Assembly: GCF_029953285.1 (NCBI RefSeq)
Contig: NZ_JASAOI010000038.1
Span: forward strand, 124,001 to 188,000
Source: Yinghuangia seranimata
GTDB lineage: Bacteria > Actinomycetota > Actinomycetes > Streptomycetales > Streptomycetaceae
DNA: 64,000 nt
Direction: 5' to 3'
Shown here: in pieces, positions 53,659-62,961 of the stretch
Layout: each line of letters begins with the position of its first letter
How positions within the stretch are numbered: the first letter of the stretch is position 1
Position numbers and translations under genes: made by a program
The notes under the pieces: generated by a model
Told to the model about the DNA's origin: nothing
The model's input: only the letters and a program-made list of their open reading frames with translations
Database searches by the model: none

Positions 53659-54183
53659 TCACGCGCTGCGCTCGACGGGGCGCAGCGAGCGGTCGGTGAT
53701 GGAGCGGGCGCCGCGACCGATCGCGACGACGCCGGACTGCACCAGCTCCTTGATGCCGAACGGCTCCAGCATGCGCAGCATCGCGCTGAGCTTGTCGCCG
53801 CCGCCGGTCGCCTCGATGGTGACCGCGTCGGGCGACACGTCGACCGTCTTGGCGCGGAACAGTTGGACGATCTCGACGATCTGCGAGCGGGTGTCGTGGT
53901 CCGCGCGGACCTTCACCAGCAGCAGCTCGCGCTGCACGGAGTGCGACGGGTCGAGCTCGACGATCTTGAGGACGTTGACCAGCTTGTTGAGCTGCTTGGT
54001 CACCTGCTCGAGCGGCAGGTCCTCGACCGCCACGACGATCGTGATGCGCGAGATGTCGGGGTGCTCGGTGGTCCCGACGGCGAGCGAGTCGATGTTGAAG
54101 CCGCGGCGCGAGAACAGCGCGGTGATGCGCGCCAGGACACCGGGCTTGTTCTCGACGAGGACCGAGAGGGTGTGCTTGGTCAT
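53659..54183 (-). CDS. ilvN: Acetolactate synthase small (regulatory) subunit
   Basis: ACT-domain subunit giving valine feedback control of acetolactate synthase. The 174-residue protein starts MTKHTLSVLVENKPGVLARI, with the effector motif FSRRGFNIDSLAVGTTEHPD. It starts 30 bases after the ilvB stop. Confidence 0.97.
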   Translation of the reverse strand: MTKHTLSVLVENKPGVLARITALFSRRGFNIDSLAVGTTEHPDISRITIVVAVEDLPLEQVTKQLNKLVNVLKIVELDPSHSVQRELLLVKVRADHDTRSQIVEIVQLFRAKTVDVSPDAVTIEATGGGDKLSAMLRMLEPFGIKELVQSGVVAIGRGARSITDRSLRPVERSA

Positions 54184-54213
54184 GATGGGGCTACGCCTTC
54201 CCTTGGGTCCCGG

Positions 54214-55959
54214 TCACTCTTCGCCGTCGCCGAAGTCCGGGCGCTGGTCCCGGGCGGCGAGGATCTCGTCGTTGGACGTGCCGGCCGCGACCATCGGCCA
54301 CACCATGGCGTCCTGGTGGACGACGAAGTCGACGACCACGGGGCGGTCGTTGATCTCCATGGCCTGCTTGATGGTGGCGTCCAGGTCCTCGGGGCGCTCG
54401 CAGCGCAGGCCGACGCAGCCCATCGCGTCCGCGAGCTTCACGAAGTCCGGGATGTGCTTGCTGTGCAGGTCGGTGTTGGAGTAGCGCTGGTTGTAGAACA
54501 GCGTCTGCCACTGCCGGACCATGCCGAGGCTGCCGTTGTTGATGATGGCGACCTTGATCGGGATGTTGTTCAGCGCGCAGGTGACCAGCTCCTGGTTGGT
54601 CATCTGGAAGCAGCCGTCGCCGTCGATCGCCCACACCGTGGTCTCGGGCATGCCGACCTTGGCGCCCATCGCGGCGGGGACCGAGTAGCCCATGGTGCCG
54701 GCGCCGCCCGAGTTGAGCCACGTGTAGGGCTTCTCGTGCTTGATGAAGTGCGCCGCCCACATCTGGTGCTGGCCGACGCCCGCCGCGAAGATCGTGTCCG
54801 GTCCGCTGATGGCGCTCAGCCGCTCGATGACCAGCTGCGGCGACAGTGTCCCGTCCTCCGGGACGTCGTAGCCGAGCGGGTAGCGGTCGCGCCAGTCGTT
54901 CAGCGCGGTCCACCACGCGGAGTAGTCGCCCTTGCGGCCGCCCTCGTGCTCGGCCTGGACGGCGACCACCAGGTCGGCGATGACCTCGCGGGCGTCGCCG
55001 ACGATCGGGACGTCGGCGGTGCGGTTCTTGGAGATCTCCGCCGGGTCGATGTCGGCGTGGACGATCGTCGCGTTGGGCGCGAACGTGTCGAGCCGGCCGG
55101 TGACCCGGTCGTCGAAGCGGGCGCCGAGCGAGACGATCAGGTCGGCGCGCTGCAGTGCGGTGACCGCGGCGACGGTGCCGTGCATGCCCGGCATGCCGAG
55201 GTGCTGCGGGTGGCTGTCGGGGAACGCGCCGCGCGCCATCAGCGTGGTGACGACCGGCGCGCCGGTGAGCTCGGCGAGGACGCGCAGCTCGGCGGACGCG
55301 TGGGCCTTGAGGACACCGCCGCCGACGTACAGCACGGGCTGCTTGGCCTCGGACAGCAGGCGCGCGGCCTCGCGGATCTGCTTGGCGTGCGGCCGGGTGA
55401 CCGGGCGGTAGCCGGGCAGCTCGGGGGTGCCCGTCCAGACGAACTCGGTGGTCGCCTGCAGCGCGTCCTTGGAGATGTCGACCAGGACCGGGCCGGGGCG
55501 GCCGGTGCTGGCGACGTGGAACGCGGCGGCGATCGTGGAGGCGATCTCGGCCGGGTCGGTGACCAGGAAGTTGTGCTTGGTGATCGGCATCGTGATGCCG
55601 CAGATGTCCGCCTCCTGGAAGGCGTCCGTGCCGATCGCGCCGCTGGGGACCTGGCCGGTGATCGCGACGATCGGCACCGAGTCCATGTGCGCGTCGGCGA
55701 TCGGCGTCACCAGGTTGGTCGCGCCGGGGCCGGAGGTGGCCATGCAGACGCCGACGCGGCCGGTCGCCTGGGCGTAGCCCTCGGCGGCGTGCCCGGCGCC
55801 CTGCTCGTGGCGGACGAGGATGTGCCGGACCTTGGTCGAGTCGAGCAGCGGGTCGTACGCGGGGAGGATCGCTCCTCCCGGGATGCCGAAGACGGTGTCT
55901 ACACCGGCGGCTTCCAGGGAGCGGATCAGCGCCTGTGCTCCTGTCACCTGCTCAGTCAT
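54214..55959 (-). CDS. ilvB: Acetolactate synthase large (catalytic) subunit
   Basis: TPP- and FAD-dependent enzyme making 2-acetolactate and 2-aceto-2-hydroxybutyrate. The 581-residue protein starts [20 protein letters not shown]; the catalytic Glu is in [20 protein letters not shown], and the TPP motif is [20 protein letters not shown] followed by [12 protein letters not shown]. The frame runs upstream to 55992, but ATG 55959 matches the conserved start region. Preceded by a leader peptide and attenuator. Confidence 0.97.
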   Translation of the reverse strand: MTEQVTGAQALIRSLEAAGVDTVFGIPGGAILPAYDPLLDSTKVRHILVRHEQGAGHAAEGYAQATGRVGVCMATSGPGATNLVTPIADAHMDSVPIVAITGQVPSGAIGTDAFQEADICGITMPITKHNFLVTDPAEIASTIAAAFHVASTGRPGPVLVDISKDALQATTEFVWTGTPELPGYRPVTRPHAKQIREAARLLSEAKQPVLYVGGGVLKAHASAELRVLAELTGAPVVTTLMARGAFPDSHPQHLGMPGMHGTVAAVTALQRADLIVSLGARFDDRVTGRLDTFAPNATIVHADIDPAEISKNRTADVPIVGDAREVIADLVVAVQAEHEGGRKGDYSAWWTALNDWRDRYPLGYDVPEDGTLSPQLVIERLSAISGPDTIFAAGVGQHQMWAAHFIKHEKPYTWLNSGGAGTMGYSVPAAMGAKVGMPETTVWAIDGDGCFQMTNQELVTCALNNIPIKVAIINNGSLGMVRQWQTLFYNQRYSNTDLHSKHIPDFVKLADAMGCVGLRCERPEDLDATIKQAMEINDRPVVVDFVVHQDAMVWPMVAAGTSNDEILAARDQRPDFGDGEE

Positions 55960-56044
55960 GGGATTTCGTCTCTTCTCGATCGCGGTCGGCATGTCTCGTC
56001 GTGATCGCTGCGGGCATCGGGCTTCCGGGCCGGTTCACCGCAAC

Positions 56045-56078
56045 AAAAAACCCCTCGTGCCGTCAGGCATGCGAGGGG
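56045..56078 (-). terminator. Attenuator terminator upstream of ilvB
   Basis: On the minus strand CCCCTCG, an inner TGCC/GGCA pairing and CGAGGGG form a hairpin followed by six T. It lies 23 bases after the leader-peptide stop and 86 before ilvB, a standard attenuator. Confidence 0.88.
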
Positions 56079-56100
56079 AGGCGCGTGGGCTGTCGGGTGC

Positions 56101-56142
56101 TCAGCTCACGCGCGCCGTTACTACGAGAATGCGGGTCTGCAT
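56101..56142 (-). CDS. ilvB leader peptide
   Basis: ATG 56142 encodes 13 residues, MQTRILVVTARVS, with Ile, Leu and two Val in a row, matching the known actinobacterial ilvB leader type (MRTRILVL-like). GGAGG lies 12 bases upstream. Stalling at ILVV on low branched-chain aminoacyl-tRNA would favour antitermination. A possible -10 element TATGAT is at 56199-56204. Confidence 0.88.
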   Translation of the reverse strand: MQTRILVVTARVS

Positions 56143-56226
56143 GCCCCGACCTTTCCTCCGAGCGTGGGTGCGTGTCAAGCAGCGGCCATTCCGGTCTCAT
56201 CATACGGACTGGATGTCCATTCTGGG

Positions 56227-58947
56227 CTAGCCTTGCGGCCTTTGCACGGGCAGTACGGCCGGACGGTGTTCGCCCCGGCCGACAGCCGGTTCGCCGACGC
56301 CCCCCAGAGTGCCACGGCGCAGCACCCGCAGCACGCCGTCCTCCTCAAGCGGCCCGGAGTACAGGAAGCCCTGGCCGCGCTGGCAGCCCATGTCGCGCAG
56401 GATGACCGCCTGGTCGGGGGTCTCGACGCCGGCCGCCACGAGGGTGAGGCCGAGGTCGAGGCCGAGCCGCACGATCGTCGAGGTGAGCGCGGTCAGGTGC
56501 GGGCAGGAGCCGACCTCGGCGACGAACGAGCGGTCGATCTTGAGTGTGTCGATCGGCATGCGGCGCAGGTACGCGAGCGACGAGTGGCCGGTCCCGAAGT
56601 CGTCGACGGACAGCCGGACGCCGAGCCGCTTGAGCGCCACGATGCAGTCGATCAGCGCGTCGGCGCCCTCGCCGCGGACGTTCTCGGTGATCTCCAGGGT
56701 GAGCGCCTGCGGGGGCAGCGCCGAGCGGCGCAGGACGTTGTCGACGAGCTCGACGAAACCGGCGCCGGTGAGCTGCCGCGCGGGCAGGCTGAGGCTCGCG
56801 CCGACGTCGTGGCCCGTGGCGCGCCAGCGGGACGCCTGGTCGACCACCTCTTCGAGGACCCAGCGGCCGAGCGGGGTGGCGGGCGCGTCGGCGCCGCCGG
56901 ACAGCCGGATGAACTCGGCCGCGCCGACCAGCGCGCCGCGGTCGTCGCGGCGCCGCAGCAGCGCCTCGACGTCGCGGACCCGGCCGGTCGCGAGGTCGAC
57001 GACCGGCTGGTACATGACGGTGAGCCGCTTGTCGTGCAGCGCGCGGCGCTGCCGGGCCGCGCGCTCGACCCTGCGCACCGCGTCGATGTGCATCTGCGGC
57101 GCGTAGACCTCGACGCGGCCCTTGCCGCCGGACTTGGCGCGGTACATCGCCAGGTCGGCGTTGCGCATCAGGTCGGCCGGGTCGATGTCGGGCGTGGAGA
57201 ACGCGATGCCGATCGACGCGGCGACGCGCACCTCGTGGTCGCCGATCCGGTACGGCGTGGACAGCGTGGCCAGCAGCCGCTCGGCGATCTCCCGGATGGC
57301 GTGCGGCGACGCGTCGCCGACCAGCAGCGCGGCGAACTCGTCGCCGCCGAACCGCGCGACGGTGTCGCCGACCCGGACGGCGTGCTCCAGCCGGCGCGCG
57401 GCCTGCACCAGCAGCTCGTCGCCGACCGCGTGGCCGCCCGCGTCGTTGACCGCCTTGAAGCCGTCGAGGTCGAGGAACAGCACGGCGACCGTGGGGGTGA
57501 CGCCGCGGCGCTGCGCGAGGGCGTGCTGGATGCGGTCCTCGAACAGCGCCCGGTTGGGCAGGTCGGTCAGCCGGTCGTGGAACGCGTCGTGCTCGAGCTG
57601 GGTCTGCAGCTTGACCCGGTCGCTGACGTCGCGGCTGTTGAGGATGATGCCGTCGCCGTAGCGGTTGACCGCGGACTCGGTGTGCAGCCACGCGCCGGCC
57701 GCGGAGCGGATGCGGCACTCGACGCGGGTCATCGAGGGCTGGCCGGCCTCGTCGAGGAAGCGGCGCACCTCGGCCTGGACGCGGGCGTTGTCCTCGGGGT
57801 GGATGAGGAGGTCGAGCCGGGTGCCGGCGAGCTCCTCGGGCTCGAAGCCGTAGACGCGGCGGACGGCATGGCTGACGTACTGCAGCACGCCGTCCTTGGC
57901 CGCGATCATGATGACGTCGCTCGACCCCTGGACGAGGGAGCGGAAGTGGCTCTCCTGGACCGCGAGTTCCTGCGCCATGAAGACGTTGTCGACGAGCGTG
58001 ATGCCCTGCCGCAGCACCAGCACGACGAGCACCGAGCCGCCGGCGACCAGCACCACCGGGTCGAGCGCGTGCCCCGCGACGGCGTCGCCGAGCACGCCGG
58101 CGGTGCACACGGCGGCGGCGATGTACGGGGTGAGCGCGGACAGCATCGAGAAGGTGCGGTGCCCGCCGCTGGGCGGTCCTTCGGCGGCCGCGTCGTCGCC
58201 CATCCACGGCGCGACGGCGAGCAGCACGCTGCCCGCGAACCAGCCCGCGTCGAGCAGTTCGCCCGAGCGGTAGCCGCCGTGCAGCCCGGGGGTGGTCCAC
58301 AGCGCGTCGCTGACGACGGTGACGGCGAGCGCCACCAGGGCGACGTTGAGCGCCGCGCGGTCCGCGTCGCCCGCCCGGATGCGCAGGCCGAGGACCATGC
58401 TCACGAGCAGGATGTCCATCACCGGGTAGGCGAGGGTGAGCGCGATCTTCAGCGCGTCGGACCGGTCGCCGTGCGCGGATCTGGCGAGCGCCATGCTCCA
58501 GCCGAGGGTGAACAGCGAGCCGGCGATCAGCCAGCCGTCGAGCACCAGGCACGACCACGCGGCGAGGCCTTGGGGGCGCTGCGCGACCAGCAGCAGGCCG
58601 ATGATCGCGGGCGGCGCGAAGAACAGGAAGAACCAGTCGGCCGGACCGGGGGTGGGGACGACGGTGCCGAGGACGATCTCGTACCAGCCCCAGATGCCGT
58701 TGCCGATCGCGACCATGCACGCGGACAGCCCGAGCAGCGCCCAGGACAGCCCGGTGCGGCCGGGCAGCCCGGCGGCGCGGACCACGCACGACACCGCCGC
58801 GGCGCCCGCGGCCGCGGACAGCCCGAAGTCGCCCATGGTGAGCGACACCGCGGGGCTGCCCCAGCCGAGGAGCGCGCCGACGGCATAGGCGAGGCACAGG
58901 GGAACGGCGACGGACAGGGCACGCCGCCTGGTACGGGTTCCGGACAA
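56227..58947 (-). CDS. Membrane GGDEF-EAL protein with PAS domain (cyclic di-GMP turnover)
   Basis: A 906-residue protein with about nine predicted membrane helices (1-315), a PAS domain (335-445), a GGDEF domain and an EAL domain. The active site RFGGDEF is intact (GGDEF at 534-538), with an upstream RxxD inhibitory site (RVGD, 525-528), so cyclase activity with product inhibition is plausible. The EAL motif is at 661-663 and DDFGTG at 782-787, but the usual metal-binding Asn of the VN(L/V)S motif is Ser720 (SLSLPARQL), so phosphodiesterase activity may be weak. Downstream of ilvBNC, as in Streptomyces. Confidence 0.92.
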   Translation of the reverse strand: MSGTRTRRRALSVAVPLCLAYAVGALLGWGSPAVSLTMGDFGLSAAAGAAAVSCVVRAAGLPGRTGLSWALLGLSACMVAIGNGIWGWYEIVLGTVVPTPGPADWFFLFFAPPAIIGLLLVAQRPQGLAAWSCLVLDGWLIAGSLFTLGWSMALARSAHGDRSDALKIALTLAYPVMDILLVSMVLGLRIRAGDADRAALNVALVALAVTVVSDALWTTPGLHGGYRSGELLDAGWFAGSVLLAVAPWMGDDAAAEGPPSGGHRTFSMLSALTPYIAAAVCTAGVLGDAVAGHALDPVVLVAGGSVLVVLVLRQGITLVDNVFMAQELAVQESHFRSLVQGSSDVIMIAAKDGVLQYVSHAVRRVYGFEPEELAGTRLDLLIHPEDNARVQAEVRRFLDEAGQPSMTRVECRIRSAAGAWLHTESAVNRYGDGIILNSRDVSDRVKLQTQLEHDAFHDRLTDLPNRALFEDRIQHALAQRRGVTPTVAVLFLDLDGFKAVNDAGGHAVGDELLVQAARRLEHAVRVGDTVARFGGDEFAALLVGDASPHAIREIAERLLATLSTPYRIGDHEVRVAASIGIAFSTPDIDPADLMRNADLAMYRAKSGGKGRVEVYAPQMHIDAVRRVERAARQRRALHDKRLTVMYQPVVDLATGRVRDVEALLRRRDDRGALVGAAEFIRLSGGADAPATPLGRWVLEEVVDQASRWRATGHDVGASLSLPARQLTGAGFVELVDNVLRRSALPPQALTLEITENVRGEGADALIDCIVALKRLGVRLSVDDFGTGHSSLAYLRRMPIDTLKIDRSFVAEVGSCPHLTALTSTIVRLGLDLGLTLVAAGVETPDQAVILRDMGCQRGQGFLYSGPLEEDGVLRVLRRGTLGGVGEPAVGRGEHRPAVLPVQRPQG

Positions 58948-59459
58948 GGCCAGTGGTCACGCCCGCTCGGAGCGCCCGCCGCGGGTCGCTCGGGGGCGGC
59001 TGGGACGCGGCTCGCTACGCGCCTGCTGCGCGCGGCTGCTGACGGCGCGGTAGTCCCCCGGCATGGACGGCTCCCCTCCTCGCCCGACCGGATCCGACCG
59101 GTCGCGGCGCAGAACTGACGGTTTGGTTACCGACGTCGACGCTGCGGTGCGTCCGCTCGTGTGCCGAGGCCGGCCTGCCCCTCCCGGGCCCGATACTGCG
59201 CACCCCTCGGCGTTCCACGATTCGGACGATACACCACTTCAGTTACTGTGTGCTCGCTTCCCAAAACACAGAGTAACTAACTTTCCCCACCCGCACGCCC
59301 TGTTCCAGCGAAGTTGTGCCGATGTGCGGGGGCGGGTGCCCGGACGTGCGCAAACGCGCACGCGCCCGCATTTCCGCAAGGTCCCGCCACGCGGGAGACC
59401 GCCGCCGCGCCAGCCGATTCGCGCCGTTACCCTCCCCCTGACGAACCTTGGAGGGGACA
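58948..59459. other. Divergent intergenic region with an AT-rich palindrome
   Basis: A 512-base gap between two divergent genes. The part near 59220-59290 is locally AT-rich and carries the inverted repeat described separately. The left half is high-GC spacer without a supported gene. A GGAGGGG ribosome binding site ends the region. Confidence 0.5.
59241..59278. promoter_or_regulatory. Inverted repeat upstream of the AftB-like gene
   Basis: AGTTACT (59241-59247) and AGTAACT (59272-59278) are exact complements, reinforced by GTGT/ACAC just inside. The sequence is conspicuously AT-rich. An operator or 5'-leader hairpin about 180 bases before the gene is plausible. Confidence 0.45.
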
Positions 59460-61253
59460 GTGGCGAGCGCCTCTGCGATACGCGCGCGGTTGCATGGCGC
59501 GACCGACGACGGCCCGGCGACGCTGCGCGCGTACCTGACCGTCGCATTCATGGCGGGGTGCGTGATCGTCTTCGCCGCCGAGGTCTACGCGAGGCGGTGG
59601 ATCAGCGACGACGGGCTGATCGCGGTGCGCCAGGTGAAGCAGATCCTCGAGGGCGACGGGCCCACCTACAACGTCGGCGAGCGCGACGAGGTCAACACGA
59701 GCGTGCTGTGGACGTGGATCCTCGTCGCGGCCGGCTGGCTGTTCGGCGGCGACCTCGCACTGCTCGCGGTGTGTGTCGGCGGCCTGCTCTCGGTCGCGGC
59801 GCTCGCCGTGGCGCTCGACGCGTCCCGCGGCTTCCAGCGGTCCCGTGGCTCGGACGCGCTGCTGCTGCCGGCCGGCGCGCTGGTGGTGCTCGGCGTCATC
59901 CCCTTCTGGGACTACGGGACGTCGGGCCTGGAGACCGGCCTGTGCCTGCTGTGGGCGGCGGGCTCGTGGTGGCTGCTCGTCCGGGCGCGGCCCGAGCACG
60001 GGACGGTGCGGCGGTACGGCACGGCGGTCGTCCTCGGCCTGGGCCCGCTGGTGCGGCCCGACTTCGCCCTGGTGTCCGCCGTGTTCCTGGTCGCGATGAC
60101 GATGCTGACCGGCGTGCGGTGGCGCGGCGGCCTCGCGCTGACGGGCGCCGCGGCGCTGCTGCCGGTGGCGTACGAGGTCTTCCGCGCCGGCTACTACGGC
60201 ATCCTCGTGCCGATGCCGGGGCTGGCCAAGGAGGCGTCCGGCTCGCACTGGGACCGCGGGTTCGGCTACTTCAACGACTTCCTCGGCACGTACAAGCTGT
60301 GGCTGCCGCTCGCGCTGTTCTGCGTGCTGGTCACGCATCTGTACGGGCGCACCCGCCCCGACCGGCGCGAGGCGGTCCTGGTGGCGGCGCCCATCGCGGC
60401 CGCGCTGCTGCTGTGCGCCTATGTGGTGCGGGTCGGCGGCGACTACATGCACGCCCGCATGTGGCTCACGCCGACGCTGCTCATGCTGCTGCCGCTGCTG
60501 CTCGTCCCGGCGACGCGCCCCGTGGGGGTGATCGTCGCGCTGCTCGGGCTGTGGGCGACGGTCGCGGGGGTGGACGCGCGCACGTCGTACCGCAACATGA
60601 CGTGGGGCCCGCAGATGATCACCAACGAGCGGGAGTTCGAGGCCGCGTTCTTCGAGGCGCGGCATCCGGTGAACAGCCGGGACCACACCACAGGCGCATG
60701 GGGGCGCTACCTCGTCCCGCTGGTGGAGAAGGCCCGGCGCAGTCCCGTTCCGGTGCTGCTCTACATGGCGCACAGCAACCAGACGGACTCCGACTACCTG
60801 ACGACGATCCCGCTCGCACCGGGGCGCGGGAAGAGCCTCGCGTTCTTCTGGGACAACCTCGGCATGACGGCGGCCATGCTCAAGCTCGACGAGGTCGTCG
60901 TCGACCGCAACGGCCTGGCGACGCCGCTCGCCGGGCACCTGCGGCTCGACAAGCCCGGGCGGGCCGGGCACGAGAAGTCGCTGCCGCTGACGTGGGTGCT
61001 CGCCAAGTACGCCGACCCGGCCGCGGTGGTCGCGCTCCCCGACGACGCGAACATCGACAAGGACGCCGTCGTGGCCGCCCGGCACGCACTCACCTGCGGG
61101 GACCTCAAGGACTTGGTGGACTCCACCGAGAAGCCGCTGACGGCCGGGCGCTTCTGGAAGAACCTGACCGGCTCGTGGGACCGCACGCGGCTTCGGGTGC
61201 CGTCCGACCCCTTCGAGGCGGAGCGGACGTTCTGCGGCACGCCGCAGGAGTGA
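59460..61253 (+). CDS. AftB-like terminal beta-(1->2)-arabinofuranosyltransferase (GT-C fold)
   Basis: A 597-residue polytopic membrane glycosyltransferase. The N-terminal signature RRWISDDGLIAVRQVKQILE, then GDGPTYNVGERDEVNTSVLW, matches mycobacterial AftB, including the catalytic acidic pair DD. Ten or so membrane helices follow, then a soluble C-terminal domain (about 380-597). Mycobacterial AftB uses decaprenyl-phospho-arabinose to cap arabinan. What polymer it would cap in an organism of this type is unclear. GTG 59460 follows GGAGGGG. Paired convergently with a DUF2079 membrane protein gene. Confidence 0.85.
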   Translation: MASASAIRARLHGATDDGPATLRAYLTVAFMAGCVIVFAAEVYARRWISDDGLIAVRQVKQILEGDGPTYNVGERDEVNTSVLWTWILVAAGWLFGGDLALLAVCVGGLLSVAALAVALDASRGFQRSRGSDALLLPAGALVVLGVIPFWDYGTSGLETGLCLLWAAGSWWLLVRARPEHGTVRRYGTAVVLGLGPLVRPDFALVSAVFLVAMTMLTGVRWRGGLALTGAAALLPVAYEVFRAGYYGILVPMPGLAKEASGSHWDRGFGYFNDFLGTYKLWLPLALFCVLVTHLYGRTRPDRREAVLVAAPIAAALLLCAYVVRVGGDYMHARMWLTPTLLMLLPLLLVPATRPVGVIVALLGLWATVAGVDARTSYRNMTWGPQMITNEREFEAAFFEARHPVNSRDHTTGAWGRYLVPLVEKARRSPVPVLLYMAHSNQTDSDYLTTIPLAPGRGKSLAFFWDNLGMTAAMLKLDEVVVDRNGLATPLAGHLRLDKPGRAGHEKSLPLTWVLAKYADPAAVVALPDDANIDKDAVVAARHALTCGDLKDLVDSTEKPLTAGRFWKNLTGSWDRTRLRVPSDPFEAERTFCGTPQE

Positions 61254-61298
61254 CGCCCGGCGGCGGGAGGGCTCGGGGCCGGTCCCGCCAGGTCCCGC

Positions 61299-62843
61299 CT
61301 AGTCCCGGCGCAGGACGACGACGCCTGAGCCCTCCGCGACCTGCCGGAAGCCCTGGCCGCGCAGGTACTCGAGCCAGGTGCGGACCCACTCGCCCTTGCC
61401 GTCCCACGAGTCGGCGACGACGTAGCCGGGTCCGGGCAGCACGGTGGGGAAGTTCGTCACGCGGGTCCGGCTGGTCAGCCTGGGCGCGAGGCGTTCGGTA
61501 CTGCTGACGTCGGCGCCGTCCGGGATCGCGCCGAGAACGCGCTGCGCGCCGCGGACGTCCGAGGAGACCTTCCAGCTCTCGCTGTGCAGCAGGTCGATGA
61601 GCGGGAAGTCCCGGCACAGCGTCAGCGACACGGCGAGCGGCACGATCGCGGCCTTGGCCGCGTACCGGCGCAGCCAGTCGCGCCGCGACGCGCGCAGGGT
61701 GACGACGGCGTCCGCGAACGCCGCGAAGACGATCGGCATCAGGACCGCGCTGTAGTGGAAGGCGATGCCCCAGTAGTACTGGTTGCTCGACGTGAACCGC
61801 CACAGCAGCGTCGGTACGACGAGGGCCAGCAGCGGCGAGCGCAGCGCCAGGAAGCCGGTGGGCAGCAGCAGCGTGAGCAGCGTCATCCACTTCTCGCGCG
61901 GGAACAGCAGGTTGTGCGGCAGGTCCAGGACCAGTCGGCCGAGCGGGACGTCGCCCGCGGTGGTGTCGGAGGCGGTGTTCCCGACGTGCGCGGGGCCGCC
62001 GTCCAGGCTGCTCCAGAACGGGTAGGTGCCGTGCGCATTGACCGACGGCAGCACGACGAACACCACCAGCGCGAAGGCGACCGCGCCGGCGCCGACCGCG
62101 ACCGCCGCCCACCGCCACTGCCTGCGCAGCGCCAGCCAGCAGCCCGCCGCCAGCAGCGTCAGCGCCAGGTCCTCCTTGACCAGCACCAGCGGCAGCAGCC
62201 ACAGCACACCCGCGCGGTACTCGGCCTTGAGGAACCGCTCCAGGCCGAACGCCAGCATCGGCACGGCGAAGCAGACCTCGTGGAACTCGAACGCCACGGC
62301 GCTCTGCAGGCCCCACGACAGCGCGTACGCCGCCCCGAACGCGGCGCCGCCGAGCGGGCCGAAGACGCGGCGGCCGATGCGCGTCACCGGCACGACGGAC
62401 AGGGCGATCAGCAGCGCCTGCGCGACCAGGAGCGTCTGCGGGGACGGCACGAGCCGGTAGAACGGGGCGAGCGTCGCCAGGATCGGGTGGAAGTGCTCGC
62501 CGAGCACGTTGAAGCCCGGCTCGCGGATGTCCGAGACGGGCGCGCGGAAGTGCGCGTAGTTGCGCACCACCTGCTCGAACAGGCCCAGGTCGTAGGCGTG
62601 CGTCTCCATGCGGCGGTGCTTGAGCAGCGAGTACGTCGCGTAGAGGGTGAACGCGCCGAGCGCGATGACGTAGGGCACGGCCCGCGCCCAGGGCTCGGCG
62701 CGTGCGGTGCGCCCGGACGGGCCGGGTACGGGCGCAGGCCGGCCCGGGGGGACGCGGGGACGCGGCGGTCGGGCCGGTGCCGCCGACCCCGCCTCGTCCA
62801 GCCGTACCCCGCCGTCGCCGACCTGTGTGGCATCGATGCCCAT
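61299..62843 (-). CDS. DUF2079 polytopic membrane protein
   Basis: A 514-residue membrane protein with a Pro-rich cytoplasmic N-terminus (about 60 residues) and roughly ten helices, typical of GT-C-like DUF2079 proteins. The family motifs THAYDLGLFEQVVRNYAHFR and GEHFHPILATLAPFYRLVPS are clear, plus FEFHEVCFAVPMLAFGLERF. Function is unproven; lipid-linked sugar transfer is suspected from the fold. ATG 62843 is chosen; the frame is open to 62918. It converges on the AftB-like gene with a 45-base gap. Confidence 0.88.
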   Translation of the reverse strand: MGIDATQVGDGGVRLDEAGSAAPARPPRPRVPPGRPAPVPGPSGRTARAEPWARAVPYVIALGAFTLYATYSLLKHRRMETHAYDLGLFEQVVRNYAHFRAPVSDIREPGFNVLGEHFHPILATLAPFYRLVPSPQTLLVAQALLIALSVVPVTRIGRRVFGPLGGAAFGAAYALSWGLQSAVAFEFHEVCFAVPMLAFGLERFLKAEYRAGVLWLLPLVLVKEDLALTLLAAGCWLALRRQWRWAAVAVGAGAVAFALVVFVVLPSVNAHGTYPFWSSLDGGPAHVGNTASDTTAGDVPLGRLVLDLPHNLLFPREKWMTLLTLLLPTGFLALRSPLLALVVPTLLWRFTSSNQYYWGIAFHYSAVLMPIVFAAFADAVVTLRASRRDWLRRYAAKAAIVPLAVSLTLCRDFPLIDLLHSESWKVSSDVRGAQRVLGAIPDGADVSSTERLAPRLTSRTRVTNFPTVLPGPGYVVADSWDGKGEWVRTWLEYLRGQGFRQVAEGSGVVVLRRD

Positions 62844-62961
62844 GCCGCCCCGTTCCTCGTCCCCGGCGGCCGTGCCCGCCCCTACCCTGACCAACCGGAT
62901 ACGGGTCGGACAGGTCACGAGGTTGTCATCCGCGGCTCGCCGGACGCGCGGGGGGAGGGCC

